In this document: piece by piece, positions 34,297 to 46,010 of the stretch
Layout: every line of letters starts with the position of its first letter
Position numbering within the stretch: the stretch's first letter is position 1
Assembly (NCBI GenBank): GCA_003342895.1
Contig: PTFA01000028.1
Span: 4,672,433 to 4,736,432 of the forward strand
Direction of reading: 5' to 3'
Length of the DNA stretch: 64,000 nucleotides
Source of the DNA: Casuarius casuarius
Lineage: Eukaryota; Chordata; Aves; Casuariiformes; Casuariidae
The notes under the pieces: model-generated
What the model was told of the DNA's origin: nothing
Seen by the model: only the letters and a program-made list of their open reading frames with translations
The model's database searches: none
Position numbers and translations under genes: made by a program

Positions 34297-34680
34297 CGGC
34301 AGCCGTGCCGGCGCGCCCTCCCGCACGGCCACCCGCGACGGCGACGGCACTGTCGCTCGCCGCCGCTTCGACCGGCGGCTCGGCGGCTTCCCTGCGCCTC
34401 CCCGTGCCTCCCGCTGGGAGGAAGGCCTTCCCAATCAAGCTCCGCGCACACGCCAGCCCTCGAGCGGGCAGGGCCGAGACGGGCCCGAGCAATCGACCGC
34501 CGAGTAGGCACGGCGTCGCCACGCGGGGGCGCGCCACTGGCAAAGGCTGTCCGCGGGGCGGGGGCGGCGCGCGCTCGCGGCGGCGGGGGCGGCCGTTAGG
34601 CGGGGGCCGAGGGCAGGAGAGCGCTGCTCTGCGCCGGCGGGGGCCGTGGGCGCGTCGCGGTTGTCCCACCGCTCCCCCCA
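33730..34680 (-). promoter_or_regulatory. CpG island and WDR41 promoter
   Basis: A sharply GC- and CpG-rich block surrounded by AT-rich DNA covers WDR41 exon 1 and its upstream side. On the upstream side there are GC boxes at 34555-34567 and about 34585-34592 (GGGGGCGG), an EGR/SP-like GCGGGGGCG at 34523-34531, and a CCAAT core at 34431-34435 (+ strand). No TATA box is apparent. Long open frames across this block on both strands are by-products of its composition. Confidence 0.85.
34246..34296 (-). CDS. WDR41: WDR41 coding exon 1 with start codon
   Basis: ATG at 34296-34294, then 17 codons encoding MLRWLIGGGREPQGLAE, and donor gtaaggcgg. The frame stays open upstream for about 46 codons but has no ATG there, so this is the start. 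The -3 base is C, a weak context. Confidence 0.95.
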
Positions 34681-34699
34681 AATGCTTGGGTTTTTTTCC

Positions 34700-37600
34700 T
34701 GCCGTAACCCTGGCAACGCTTGATTTCGAAAGAAACTTTAAACTCATTCTTGGACTATTTGGAAGTTCTTGGCTTGAACAAGGTCCTGTTGACTAATTTT
34801 GTAGTTTAATTGCATAAAGCAAGCATATTAATTAGATATAATGAATAAATAACAAAACACTTTCCTTTATTAGCTTTTACTTGTTGTCTTGTAATTTCAG
34901 AGACAATTTGTTGTCATGTTAAAACAAGAATAATTATACCATTTTATCGTGACCCTCTTATTTATTTGTTTTCCAAAGTAAACAGCCTCCAATTTTTCTA
35001 TATTAGATAGATTTTCCTTGACTATTTGCATTCTCCATGTCTGAACTTCTTTTGTTCTGCCATGTCCTTCTCAAAACGGACTAACAAATACAGTACACTG
35101 TCTTCAAAATGGGGCTGCGCCAAAATAATGGCTTCATGCAATTCACAGCCCTGCTCCTTCTGTGTCTTCACAAAACGATCTTGTCAGCCTTTTTGAATTT
35201 TAGATGCACATGGAGCACGATCTTCACAAGCCCCGATCCTGAGCTGACACAGGTAATGGAGAATCCCGTAATGTGTAAAAACCTATCCAGTGGGCACTGT
35301 TTTGCATAGCTGAGCAGTAAATTACATTTGTTATCTGGTTGCCTGCTCACCCACGTTGTTACAGGTAATCAGCGCTTACCACCCAGTGTCATGAGGCATA
35401 GCTGAGATTTCCCAAATACCTAAAGCAGGAAATAATGGTGATTTATTAAAACCTGAACTTCTAGTAGTGGGCAATCTGTGTGTGAAAAGCGTGGTTAAGT
35501 CTAAGATGAAATACTTCTGTATTGAGGTAAGTTTGGCAAATTTTGGTGGCATGCCAGCTGAATGTTGGGGGTTGTTAACTTTTGTGTATTCTTTGCAACT
35601 TCTCAGTAGAATAAAGTTTATGACAGGCATAAACCACTTTTAAAGTAGGACATGTTTACTTCTACTTTAGCATATACCTGCTTTTCCATTTAGTCATCAT
35701 GAAGTTTAGTCATGCTATATTCATGTTCCAGGTTAGATGTGCTGTTCCTACAGACTAAGGACACAGTCAGTGGGATTGCATTGGGCATGCAGATACATCT
35801 GCCAGAATTTCCATGGAGCTGGAATCCTCAGCTACAGTATCCTTACTGATATTCCTTCCAAAAACTGAAAACAGAGGGGAGAGCACTCACTACCCCAGAT
35901 GCAGGGACAGGGAATGCTGCTTACTCAGTCTAGGAATATAAGTAAGGATCTTCTTTCTTCTTTAATGCAGTGAGGAAAATACACTCCTTGACTTTATGCC
36001 TCCTTTCCTGCCATACCTCCTTATTTTAACCTATGCCACTGTATCACAGCTGACACATTTGGAGGAGGCAGGACAGAAAAAATGCAGTGTGGAAAGCTAC
36101 GCTGTACAGCATTTTTGTAGATAAATACAGAGCCTTAACCTTTGTGGCAGCCAATGTGGATAAACATATAAATGTTATACCATCTTTGTAAAGGCTCCTT
36201 GGAATGCATTCTTCGAAACAAGAATTGGAAATACGCCAGGTTCTTACCTGGTGTAAATGGACCCAAAAGCCTTGTATGGCTTTGTTGGATTTTAGAAGAC
36301 CGCCTCTTGTCTCAGTAATTAAATCTGACTTCAGAACTCAGTTTTTGGGTATCTTCGACTTTCTTCCTTAAAATAGCAATGCAGGTTGCTTCCAGCTCTT
36401 TCACTTCACTTTCCATTTCACTGTCTTTGTATCTCGTATGAATTTCTGTGTACTTCTTTTTTAAATAGTTCTTTCAATCTTAAAAAAAAATTGTATTCCA
36501 AACAGCTACTGTATTGTATACTTCATGGAAGCAGAAATTTCTTCTCTGTTTCCCAGGTTAGTTTATATAATTATTATATTTGTAGCAATGTCTAGGTAAC
36601 GAGTGGAATTCACCATAGCATTCTAGTTGCCAAGTCTGGATATAGTGTTTTCTGAAATGTAATGGCATATTATTGTCACTCATTAGCTGTTGGCAAAGGG
36701 TTGTGTTAAGGCTCTTAAACAATATGAAAATGATGAGTCAGTTTGAGGGTAACTCTCACTGTGTGAAACTCGCCCCACATATTCTGATTATACTTGCAAA
36801 AGGAGACTCCCTTCCACAAACTTAGCACTTCTTGTCCCCCAACCTTTGCAGCTTAATGGAGAATTGCATTTTCTTTCTTCCTTGGAACATGATGGCTGCC
36901 TTTTTTATCTAGCCCTGATGAGAGCTTGGCCTCTGTTACAGTGATTAGGCTCTCTTCCTCTCTGTGCTCTCTTAATTAACATTTCTAATATGTTACTTTA
37001 ATTGTACATCTCTTCCTGCTTGCCTGGCTTCTCTTGTTATTATTAACCAAAAACATCAAGATAAACCCTTCAAAATCCTATGTCTTCAGAAACAGCCATT
37101 TTGCAGTCATCTCATTAGACTTACAACATTAATGTTCCTGTGACTTTTTCATGGTGAAGGTACTTTATATATAGCAGTAACACTGTGGGTGCTTAGCATT
37201 TGTAATCCTCTCCTCCACTGTCAGTTTAAGGGAGGCTCAGTAACATATGGCATTTTCATTTTCTTATCATCTTATCCCTGAAACAATCATTAATAATAAG
37301 AAGCTTTTCACACAGTCGTCTGCAGTCCTATTAATAAACTCCTTAATGGCTTAGTTTACTGTAGGCATCAATACATTTAAACAAAAGGACCAATTCGTCT
37401 GTGGCATGAGCCTGTATATATGTATGTGTATATATACACACAAAACCAAAACACACAGGTATGGATCTGTGTAGCTATATCTAATATATATGTACATCAG
37501 AATTTAATTTTATATAGGAGAGAGAAAAGCTGATTATTGTACTAGTGCTGCTTCTCTGTTTACAGATTGCTGCAGCCCATTACAGCTTCCTTAAATTAGG

Positions 37601-38219
37601 TAATTTAAATTTTTCTATAGATAGTATTTATTGAATTAAATTATGAGTAGTAAGTGCAAGTAAACAAATACTTTAGAATCAGCCTTATTTTAAAAACAAC
37701 TTAGAAAGATTTTTATGAAGAATGAACTAGAATATGTTTTTAAAGACAAGTTCTCTAAATCTAGCCATACCTTTGAGATATAATGTATTGTGCTTCAGTT
37801 TCAAAATCCATGCCTAATCCAGACAGTATGTTCTCTTGTGTCTAATAAATATATCAGTTGAAAAGCGCCTCCAAGGATTTCACACTCTGCCAGGATCAAA
37901 TACAGTCCGAAATACTTCACATGTTAAAGAAACGGAGTTAGAAGCAGAGTTGTCCAGCCAATGCAATATTTTAATGAACAGTGTTATACTCCTCCATGCC
38001 CAGCATATATACCTTAAAAAGCTGTTCTGCTGTTCTTTATCTTCAATTTCTGCCAAATCCACCCTGTTAGGCTAACAGGTCATTGCATTCCCCAGGTTAG
38101 GTAACTGGTACAAATGCTCAGATATCCGTCAATCCTGCAGAGAAGGTATCCCTTTCAAACAGTAGGCCATCTTGGAGGTACGATGTGTCACATCACTACA
38201 TATCTCAACCTAAGGATCA
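34700..38219. other. AT-rich intergenic DNA upstream of WDR41
   Basis: No gene is supported. A perfect POU octamer lies at 35024-35031. The stretch about 36950-37350 has several TTAATTAA/TTAAT-type homeodomain cores. An AT/GT low-complexity patch lies at about 37410-37445. Nothing else was recognised. Confidence 0.6.
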
Positions 38220-38560
38220 GCATACAGGTTCAGGGGGAGGAGGCTGGCTATGTCCCCTCTGTTTGCTAAGGGCTGGAGCTCATCCTGCAGTGCCACCCGA
38301 GCAGACAGGGTTCCCCCTCCTGGCCTGAGTCTGGACTGTGCTGGGCCTAGGAGATGAGCTTCCATTAGGTGAGCTTGGAGCTGATTCCTCCAGGAACTTG
38401 TTAAGGAATGGGAGGGAATTCAGCAGCAGGTGGTAGTTAACCACAATCAATGCATCCTGAGAAGTTCCTGCAGTGGCAGCCACAGTATTGTCTGTGAGAG
38501 AGGGGAAATGTTTCTCCCCTGAAGGAGGCATCAGCTGTTCCCATTAACAGTAGCTGGAGT
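38220..38560. other. GC-richer patch with an 83-codon open frame, origin unknown
   Basis: Composition rises compared with both flanks. The - strand is open at 38531-38280 from an ATG, with a product rich in S, P, G and T and no recognised motif. It could be a worn repeat or chance. No splice or promoter signal links it to a gene. Confidence 0.3.
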
Positions 38561-40880
38561 TGCCCATGGGCCAAGGAGTGTATGGATTCACATTCAGAGA
38601 TGCAAATAAATAATACTGCATTTTACAAGATAAGGATTTTCTGGGCTGCAGGAAGGGCCTTTGTCATCCTACTGGTCAACAGCTCCAGCTACCCTTGAAA
38701 CAACATTGGGAACTCATGTGTTGCCCATTAATATGGGATCCCCTTTGCATGATGTCTTCTTCTTTGCTGCTCGGGTGATGCATAATGTGTGCAAACTCAC
38801 AATAACCCTGCCCCTAGCGACAGAGGTCCCTTGGGGTCCGCCTTGCCCCACAGACCGCATGGAGTAGGACTGCCAAGTTCCCTGGTCTTTGGAGCCTGGG
38901 CAGCTCACTTGATGGAACAACCCCGCAGGAGGTACCCGCGTGCTTCGGGTCTGACAGTGGTGCTGCAGCTCCTCATGTAAGCTGTGAGGGAGCCAGGTAG
39001 CCCAGTGCGCCCATCCAGCCTCTCATGGAGAATTTCAAGGGGCTGGGGAGCAGGGGAGGAGGGTTATTCTCAATGAAGCTAAACTGGTGACTTGTTGCAA
39101 TCCTCAAGGAAATGGAATTATCTCCTTCTCCCTGGCTCTAGATTTAACATCCAAATATGCAAAATGTACATTAAGTTCTTCTGTCTCGTCTGAATCATAA
39201 TCCAGGATATGAAAATTCACAAAAGGTGCAGATGAATGCTAATAGGTAGGAAGAAATTATCCATGTTTTTCTAACAGCAAGAATATTTGTGTTTGGTTGT
39301 AATTTGTGGCAAAGATTCAGGTCATTTCTCACTTTTGCCTCACTGGGTTCATAAACTACTAGTTTAGAGTTAAGCAAAGACTTACATTAATACTAATTTA
39401 CTGGATTAGAAATATTGTTTGTGTATTTCTTTTTTTAATGATTTGATTTGCTGCATTATGCAATTTAATTGTGCTTGAATGATCACTTTTCTGTCTCCAG
39501 CAAACCTATGGTCTTCGCTGCTATGTGGTTGATGTCATTTAGTCTTTTCTAATGCGCATTTTGAATAAATATGCCTTTTTTTTAATCTTGTGTATCTTGT
39601 AATTTGTTTGATTTTTTTTTTGATGAAAAGAAACAGTGTGTCATACATACAGCCATATTGCTGTGTTTCACTTTGCAAAGCATATTGGTACACTTCTTCA
39701 TTGCCAAGTTCTGCTATTGTATTTTTGCTGAAGGACCAAGGAAGCAGATTCTGTAAGATGGAATAACATATCCACGGGTTCCTAACACTCTTACTCTACT
39801 TCGTGAAGAAAATGAAGAGAATAATTTTTTGGAACTTGCAGTATAAATTGCAAGATGCTCTGGTCTTAAGTGGAGTGTGATCGCAACGCAAGCCCCCAGG
39901 TGGCATTCTAACCTTGTTTTTCTGAATCATTTATGTTTGTAAGGAATGGATCTGATTCTTTTGTTTAAAAAGAAATTTTCCTCACCCTCATGGTAGATTT
40001 GAACAAAGAAATTAAAGCTGTACTCTGTTCTATTTATTTTTAAAGTTTCCAATTTGTACCTGTTTTGGTAATTCAAATGCAGTAGCCTCAAACCCAGCTT
40101 GAAATCTGATAGACATCTAATGGAATCACGTAAATTATACTATATTCCAGATATTAAAGTCTATAAGATAATGATGTCCTGCAACAGCTACTCGATAAAA
40201 GATACCATTGAAATTTTAAAGATCACAATTACAGTAAAATTAGTTACATTTCAACAACTTTATGAGAAAAGTGTAAATCCATTTATGACTAACACTTTAC
40301 AATGCATGGGTATTAACTGATGCTGGGTCACAATGAAATCCAAACTGAATTCAATATTATGGCTACATGAAACCAAAGAGACCAGTGGGATTTACATTCC
40401 CATCTAGAACTAAAAACAGGTAGCCCTTTGCAAGGAGCAGGATTTGCACGTCCTAACTTAGGCCCCGTTTGGATGCTGAAGATTGGCCTTCAGCTCCCTT
40501 CATTCTCAGAGGCACAAGGCTTCTACAGAGCTTCTACAGCTCCTAATCTGAGTTACTCTCTGCTGAAGCATCCCTCTCCCCATCAGCTTAACAGTGTTGA
40601 GGTTGGTGTCTAGAGTCAAGCAGTGTAAATGCCTCCTCATATGAAGTTTTTTCTCCTTCAACCATCTCATGCCCAGTCACTATTTTGCAGGCGAACACGT
40701 ATATGCTTTCTCCTGCGCTGAGGGTGGGAGGAGTGCCACAAAGCAACCTCACTGACCCCCTCAAACCCCTTTTCCAACTCGCCTTCATATTGAAGCCCCC
40801 AACTTCCTCAGAAACAACCGAACTGATGTGCTACAAGTTGTGCCTATGGCCCTGACCAAAACTGTCAGCATGTGCTGCTC
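38561..40880. other. Intergenic DNA, no gene seen
   Basis: It contains a POU octamer at 38600-38607, T-runs near 39430-39620, and a 12-base near-duplication of gcttctacaga around 40518-40540. No recognised repeat family or coding signal. Confidence 0.5.
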
Positions 40881-40909
40881 CATCTGCATCTCCGTGTAGT
40901 CTCTTCTCT

Positions 40910-41050
40910 CATATTTAGATTATAAACCCTTTGAAAGATGGGCAGTTTTACCCTGTGTTTGTGTAGCACTCAGCCAAATAGGATCGTTGTCCCTGCTTAG
41001 GATTCTAGTGGGAGACAGCAGCACAAATACACAGTAATCATATTTAACAA
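40910..41050 (+). mobile_element. Old SINE/LINE 3'-tail unit (CORE-SINE or L2-like, family uncertain)
   Basis: The stretch 'tttagattataaaccctttgaaagatgggcagttt' and 'tgtgtttgtgtagcactcagccaaataggat' matches a tail common in turtle and bird genomes ('tagattgtaagctctttggggcagggactg..tgtttgtacagcgcctagcacaatgggg'). Family name not assigned. Confidence 0.6.
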
Positions 41051-41316
41051 AACAAATGGAGCTAATTTAAACTGCTGCTTAAAATACATTGGTAGGTAAT
41101 AGGTCATAAATAAAAACAAATCTACATATTGCCTTGGAAATCTTTCAGAGCATACTTTAGGAGGAGACAGTAAGTCTCAGTACCATCAATCATGCTTTTT
41201 GAAGCAAGAAAAAATTGCTGTAGCAGTGTAAGATTGTTGGTAGCCAGGAAATGCAGAAGGGAAGTTTGAAGTTCAACTTTTCACCTGCTCTGCTGTGTTT
41301 CAGACCTAAAACTCCT

Positions 41317-41510
41317 AACAGCTCCTCTGAAAAGTCATTTCACTATATATTTAGGGACTAAGCCTTAGTTCATACTGGTCACTTGCTAGTGACATCGTTG
41401 GAGCTTGGATTGGAACAGCTCCTCTGAAAAGTCATTTCACTATATATTTAGGGACTAAGCCTTAGTCCATACTGGTCACTTGCTAGTGACATCGTTGGAG
41501 CTTGGATTGG
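41317..41510. repeat. 97-bp tandem duplication, two copies
   Basis: Copy 1 spans 41317-41413 and copy 2 spans 41414-41510. They differ at a single base (T at 41370, C at 41467). The flanks do not continue the repeat. Confidence 0.97.
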
Positions 41511-44500
41511 GCAAACGAAAAACTCCTTTGGATTTAAACACATTTTGAAACAAAGCCCTGTATAGCGATGCACAAAGGCACATAAATAACCCTTTTTAGA
41601 CTATTTTCTACTGTGCATGTGCCATATTTTATTTTCTCCCTGTTTATCAACCACATTTTTGGTGCTGTGTTTTCTTGTGGCATTTAGGTATGCATACGGT
41701 TAAGTGCTAAGCATTGATTCATAATTTTAATAGCCAGTCCCCTTCATAATAAGTGCAAAAATAGTTATGGGGTATTCTTTTGTTCCTTAACTCAAATGTG
41801 ATTGAGAGAGTTGTTTGCCTTTACAAGAAATAAGAGGAAAAGTATAGCCGGACAGCTGATCGCAGTAAAAGGTTTCATGCATGTGGCAAAGAGGTCCAAA
41901 ATGGAAAAGGCCTCACCATCTTACCTGCCATGAATACTGTGGTGGCTACAGCAGAAGTCTTCAACACTTACAGCACAGTTACCTAAGTAACCACAGTGAA
42001 AGCACTGGCCCCTTCTTGGTGTCCTCTGGGGTCCTGCCAAAGAAAGTGTTGAACTTCCTCTTGTATTAATTGTTAATTCCCTTTGGGTGATACTCTTTCC
42101 CTTGGTATATGAATACATTGGCAATATGAAGCAACTATGCAAATAATCTATGCAACCATAGCAGAGAGGTACTTCTAGTACAGATATGGACTTATAAAGA
42201 CCAATGTACAGGACACTAGCAAGACATCATTCACTGAATTATGTACAAGCCTGGTCACTGAGTCAGAAAAGATTAATTCAAACCGATACATGAGCAGGAA
42301 GCATTTAAAGTAACCCTGAGGGGCATGGAGGGTCTATCACACCGGATGAACTAGAAGTTCAGCTCAATCAAACCCAAGTAGAAAGGGGCGAACAGGTCTC
42401 TCCTCGTGTATCGGGGAAATACACACCAGAAAAAGGTGGGGACAGCCAATGTGGACAGCCTAACTTGTCTCACTGAGATATCAGAAAGTAAGTTTGTACT
42501 TAAATACATTGCAGGATTTCCATGTGGGCCACATTCTGATTCTGGTTTTTGTGTGGAAATCCCTTTCCCTTATTCAAGAGGAATCTTTGAACACAGACCA
42601 TGAGATTAAAGCCAAATCCTTGAAATTTTTTCAATATTTCATTCATTCATTTCAGTCAAGTTACTGGGAAGTAGCCAAATAAATATCTTTAAGAATAAAA
42701 GCTTAGTCATAAAAGAGGATATCTGAGTTTGACTATAAAGTCCAGCACTCCAGTTAAGAAATATATTGAAGTGTAGATTATATGTGCACTGTATACTGAG
42801 AGTTTTTTCTTTCATATTTCAAATCTACTTTCTTTGAAATAAAATGTAATTCAACTTTATGTAATAAGTTCAAGCAAAATTATAATTGATGAGACATAAT
42901 GATTTAGAAGATTAGCTATGGAACAGCTCTTTTCTACACATACCACACTTAAAAAATATTACTGTATTAATTCATACCACATCATTAAATAAAATGGTTT
43001 TCTACTTCTGACTCCCTTCTCCATCTGGCACTAGCAAAATGCCACAGAATGCCAGCGGTATTAGGCCAGATCCTTTGCTCCCTTTTCATACAAATTCCCT
43101 CTTCAAGTAAAGAGTAAGGCTAATTCAGAAGAGGCCACATTTTCTTTGGCCTTGATCTCATAAATCCTTGTGTGATGTACAGTTGGAAGTGTAAGAGTGT
43201 TGCTCTCAAGGCTAATTTTGTGACAGAGGAGTCTGGATGGTGTATCACAGTCTGTTCGAGTGCCAGCTAAGCAGCTGTGTCATTTGTCCTTTTGCTGTGC
43301 TGGCTTTCCTCACCTTCTCCTATACAAAATTTGCCTTGGTTGTTTTCTAGCCCAAGTTTGAGCAGATTCTGCGTCGAGGCTGCAATGGGAGTTAGGTAAT
43401 AGCTGCAGTCTTGAGCTTGGCCTTAATCAAAAGAGTGAAGCATACACCTCCTTCTCACTTCACTCTTATAATAAGGCAGGCAGTGTTCATAAGAGAAAAG
43501 ACGGATAGAAAAGATAACCTAGTGTTATCTTTTCTTTCAGTACTGCTTTCTTGAGTAATGCACTGAGTAATGCACTGATCTCTATGGTGTCTTGCTTTTA
43601 AGGACATTTTAATAGGCTCTCAGTCCTTTCTAAACATTCCTTCTTTTCTCCCAGGCATTTTTCCTACAAAAGTCCTGCTCTTCAGTAATAATTTTTAAGC
43701 CAGGCGGAGCTATTGTGCTCAAAAACTCTCATCTGTATAACACAGACCAGAAAACTTTACCTAGCCATTTCTATAACAAACCTATCACTTCCATGCAAGC
43801 TGCAGCAAGTCTTTATAAAAGCAGCCACTCCCCATGTAGGGATGGAATATAGTACACTGCTAGTTAAGCCATTCCAGGGGCTTAACCTCACTGTTTCAAA
43901 AAGTTTAAAAACTTTAAATTTGCCTGGCTTTAACTTCCAGCCATAGGATCATGGTGCATCTTTTTCTGCTACATGTCTATACCTAATTCATGCATTCCTC
44001 ATCAAGTCAGCAAAGTGAGTAACTAAGTATTGCCATGTGCTTGTCTGTACTGCTAAAAAGTTTTTGTTCTTTCCTAAATGTATTCTCGTTCTCTGCCTCA
44101 GCAGCAGGGCTCTCCTGCCTCACCACTTTACCGTACTAGTGCTGTAAGCTTGCACGCCTGCTTATGTCCCCTCCTATGTCCACAAACCTGAGAGAGCACA
44201 AGGCCTGGGGCACTGGTCTCACTACTTATCTTCAATTAAACAAGGAATCAGAGAATGGTATACAGCAGACACCATAGATGTGTGTGAAATTTTGTGAGAA
44301 GTTTGTACTTTAGGGAATCTACAGAAGTAGAAAAGTTAACTTCTGTCAGTAGAGTAGCTCTGAGATGACCAAAATGGAGGACCTGAGGACCACTGAGCCT
44401 GGTTGATAAAGATCAAAGCTCAGACCTCAGATGACCACCATTTTATAAAAAACAATGATCAAATTCTTTGGTAGAGACCTGTGGTGTATCCAGAGTTCAT

Positions 44501-44990
44501 CAGGAGACAAGGCTCCTGTTTCGACTGAGAGAACTTAGCCGTGACAGAGCATAGCCCAGTTGAGATGATGATACCTATATTAAAGCCACTAAGGAACATT
44601 CACGGATGCTTCTGTTCCAAGTCTGATGGTTTCAGCATTTCATTGTGCAGCATGCAGCAGAAGAGACAAAAAGCTCACCGATCACTCACACAGACGAGAG
44701 CTCCCTGTATACAAAGAGCCACAAGAAAGGTAGCTTTAGCCTGGGTGAATGAACTAGGAGGACAAAAAGGACATGTTCCTACTCTGGGGTTAGCTTGTCA
44801 CTTGTTGTCTTAAAGATGGTGTCAAAGAATGGGGAAATATCAGCCCGATAGCTCTCTTCCCATCTTTAAAGGCTTTCAAACGTGGTGGAGAGGGAGCAGT
44901 GTTTCTGGGCAGATACAGAACCTGGGCCGCATTCAGCGCACCGGAGGGCTCCGGGTGTACCTCCTGAGCCTGGGCTAGGGAAAGGCTGGA
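41511..44990. other. Intergenic DNA with old repeat remnants
   Basis: It contains a POU octamer at 42137-42144 and a 12-bp perfect doublet (tgagtaatgcac) at 43552-43575. Around 43060-43180 there is a stretch with 'ggccagatcctttgctc', which resembles the end of an old sauropsid interspersed unit. No gene is supported. Confidence 0.5.
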
Positions 44991-45110
44991 CAGAAGCTTC
45001 ATTCAGACAAATTCTCTCTCAGTTGGAGTCAATGAAAATTGGGAATGTATCTCCGGGGACAGAAGTTTGTTTTCTTGTGCAAGGCGTAAGAATCCCTAGT
45101 GGATTTGCAT
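44990..45110 (+). repeat. Old interspersed unit with a 'ttggagtcaatga' core
   Basis: 'Cattcagacaaattctctctcagttggagtcaatgaaaattggg' resembles widespread amniote units of the type 'actcccattg-a-gtcaatg'. It is diverged and the family was not named. A perfect octamer lies at 45103-45110. Confidence 0.4.
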
Positions 45111-45789
45111 CACCCCAAAATAGCCCAACTGTGCAGAAAAAGTGCGGGATAGCCTTTCCTGAGCAGCAGTGCTGTTTGGAGGCTACAGGTCAGTGCAAGA
45201 TGCTGGGAAGCCTGGCTCCTGCATGTCTTTGTGCAGCACAGAGAGCCAGCTCAGCCTTCAGACCTTAACAACGTGTTGCTGCAGTTGGTACCCAACACTA
45301 CTCCACTTACCCTCTGTTCCCCCTGACAGCTGTTGGGTGAGATTTGGATGCACAACCTACTGGATGACCTTCTTGCTTTCTCAGCTCTGGATTAGAAACA
45401 TCTCTGTGATGAAAACAGCTGTAAAGCAAGAGTGAGTTACTGGATTTGTGATTTAAAACCCTTCTTATGTCACAGTTTTAGATAGTCACTCCGGCTGCTA
45501 CTTCTTTCTCTCCTTAGCTGCAGTCAATGCAGAGTGCTTTCTCTGGTCTCGGGCAGCCAAGAGGTATTAGCAGATAAGTGAATGCAAAATTACAAATACA
45601 CAAAGCTTGCAGCTCTGTGTAGACAGACATCCCCACCTTTGCCAGGCAGCTCAGCTCCTCTTGTCATCTCCCAAGTTAGACAAAGAGCCTGTCAAAGCCA
45701 AACAGATTGGTACATTCAACAAAAGCCCCTCTGACCCACGCTCTTCTCCCAAGAGGCTTCAGTACCTCTCAGCTTTTACATCATTAACA

Positions 45790-46010
45790 CTCTCAGGGCA
45801 GGCAGCAGGTCATTTCTAATTTGTGAATGCCCTTGGACCACAAGCTGGGATTTTAATTTGTTTACCTTGCATATTAAACAATACTCAAAGGTACTGTCAA
45901 TAAATCCTCTAAGAATAGGAATCTCTCTTTCAAAACTTGTTGTTCCTTTAACTTTTTTAATTTGATGAGATAAGAAAATCACTTGGGGGCAATCTCAATC
46001 ACCAAAGAGT
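45790..46010. promoter_or_regulatory. Candidate conserved non-coding element
   Basis: A non-repetitive AT-rich block with dense transcription-factor-like cores (tttctaatttgtgaatg, ttttaatttgtttacc, gcatattaaacaat) and no coding potential. It is called from texture only; conservation was not measured. Confidence 0.35.

Noticed and set aside
33769..34599. 276-codon open frame through the WDR41 CpG island
   Set aside because: It begins at GTG and is driven by low stop frequency in the island. Equally long frames occur on the other strand, and WDR41 exon 1 explains the coding content.
34031..34747. 238-codon open frame on the - strand overlapping WDR41 exon 1
   Set aside because: It runs in a different frame from MLRWLIGG and has the Arg/Gly/Pro/Ala composition expected of CpG-island sequence.
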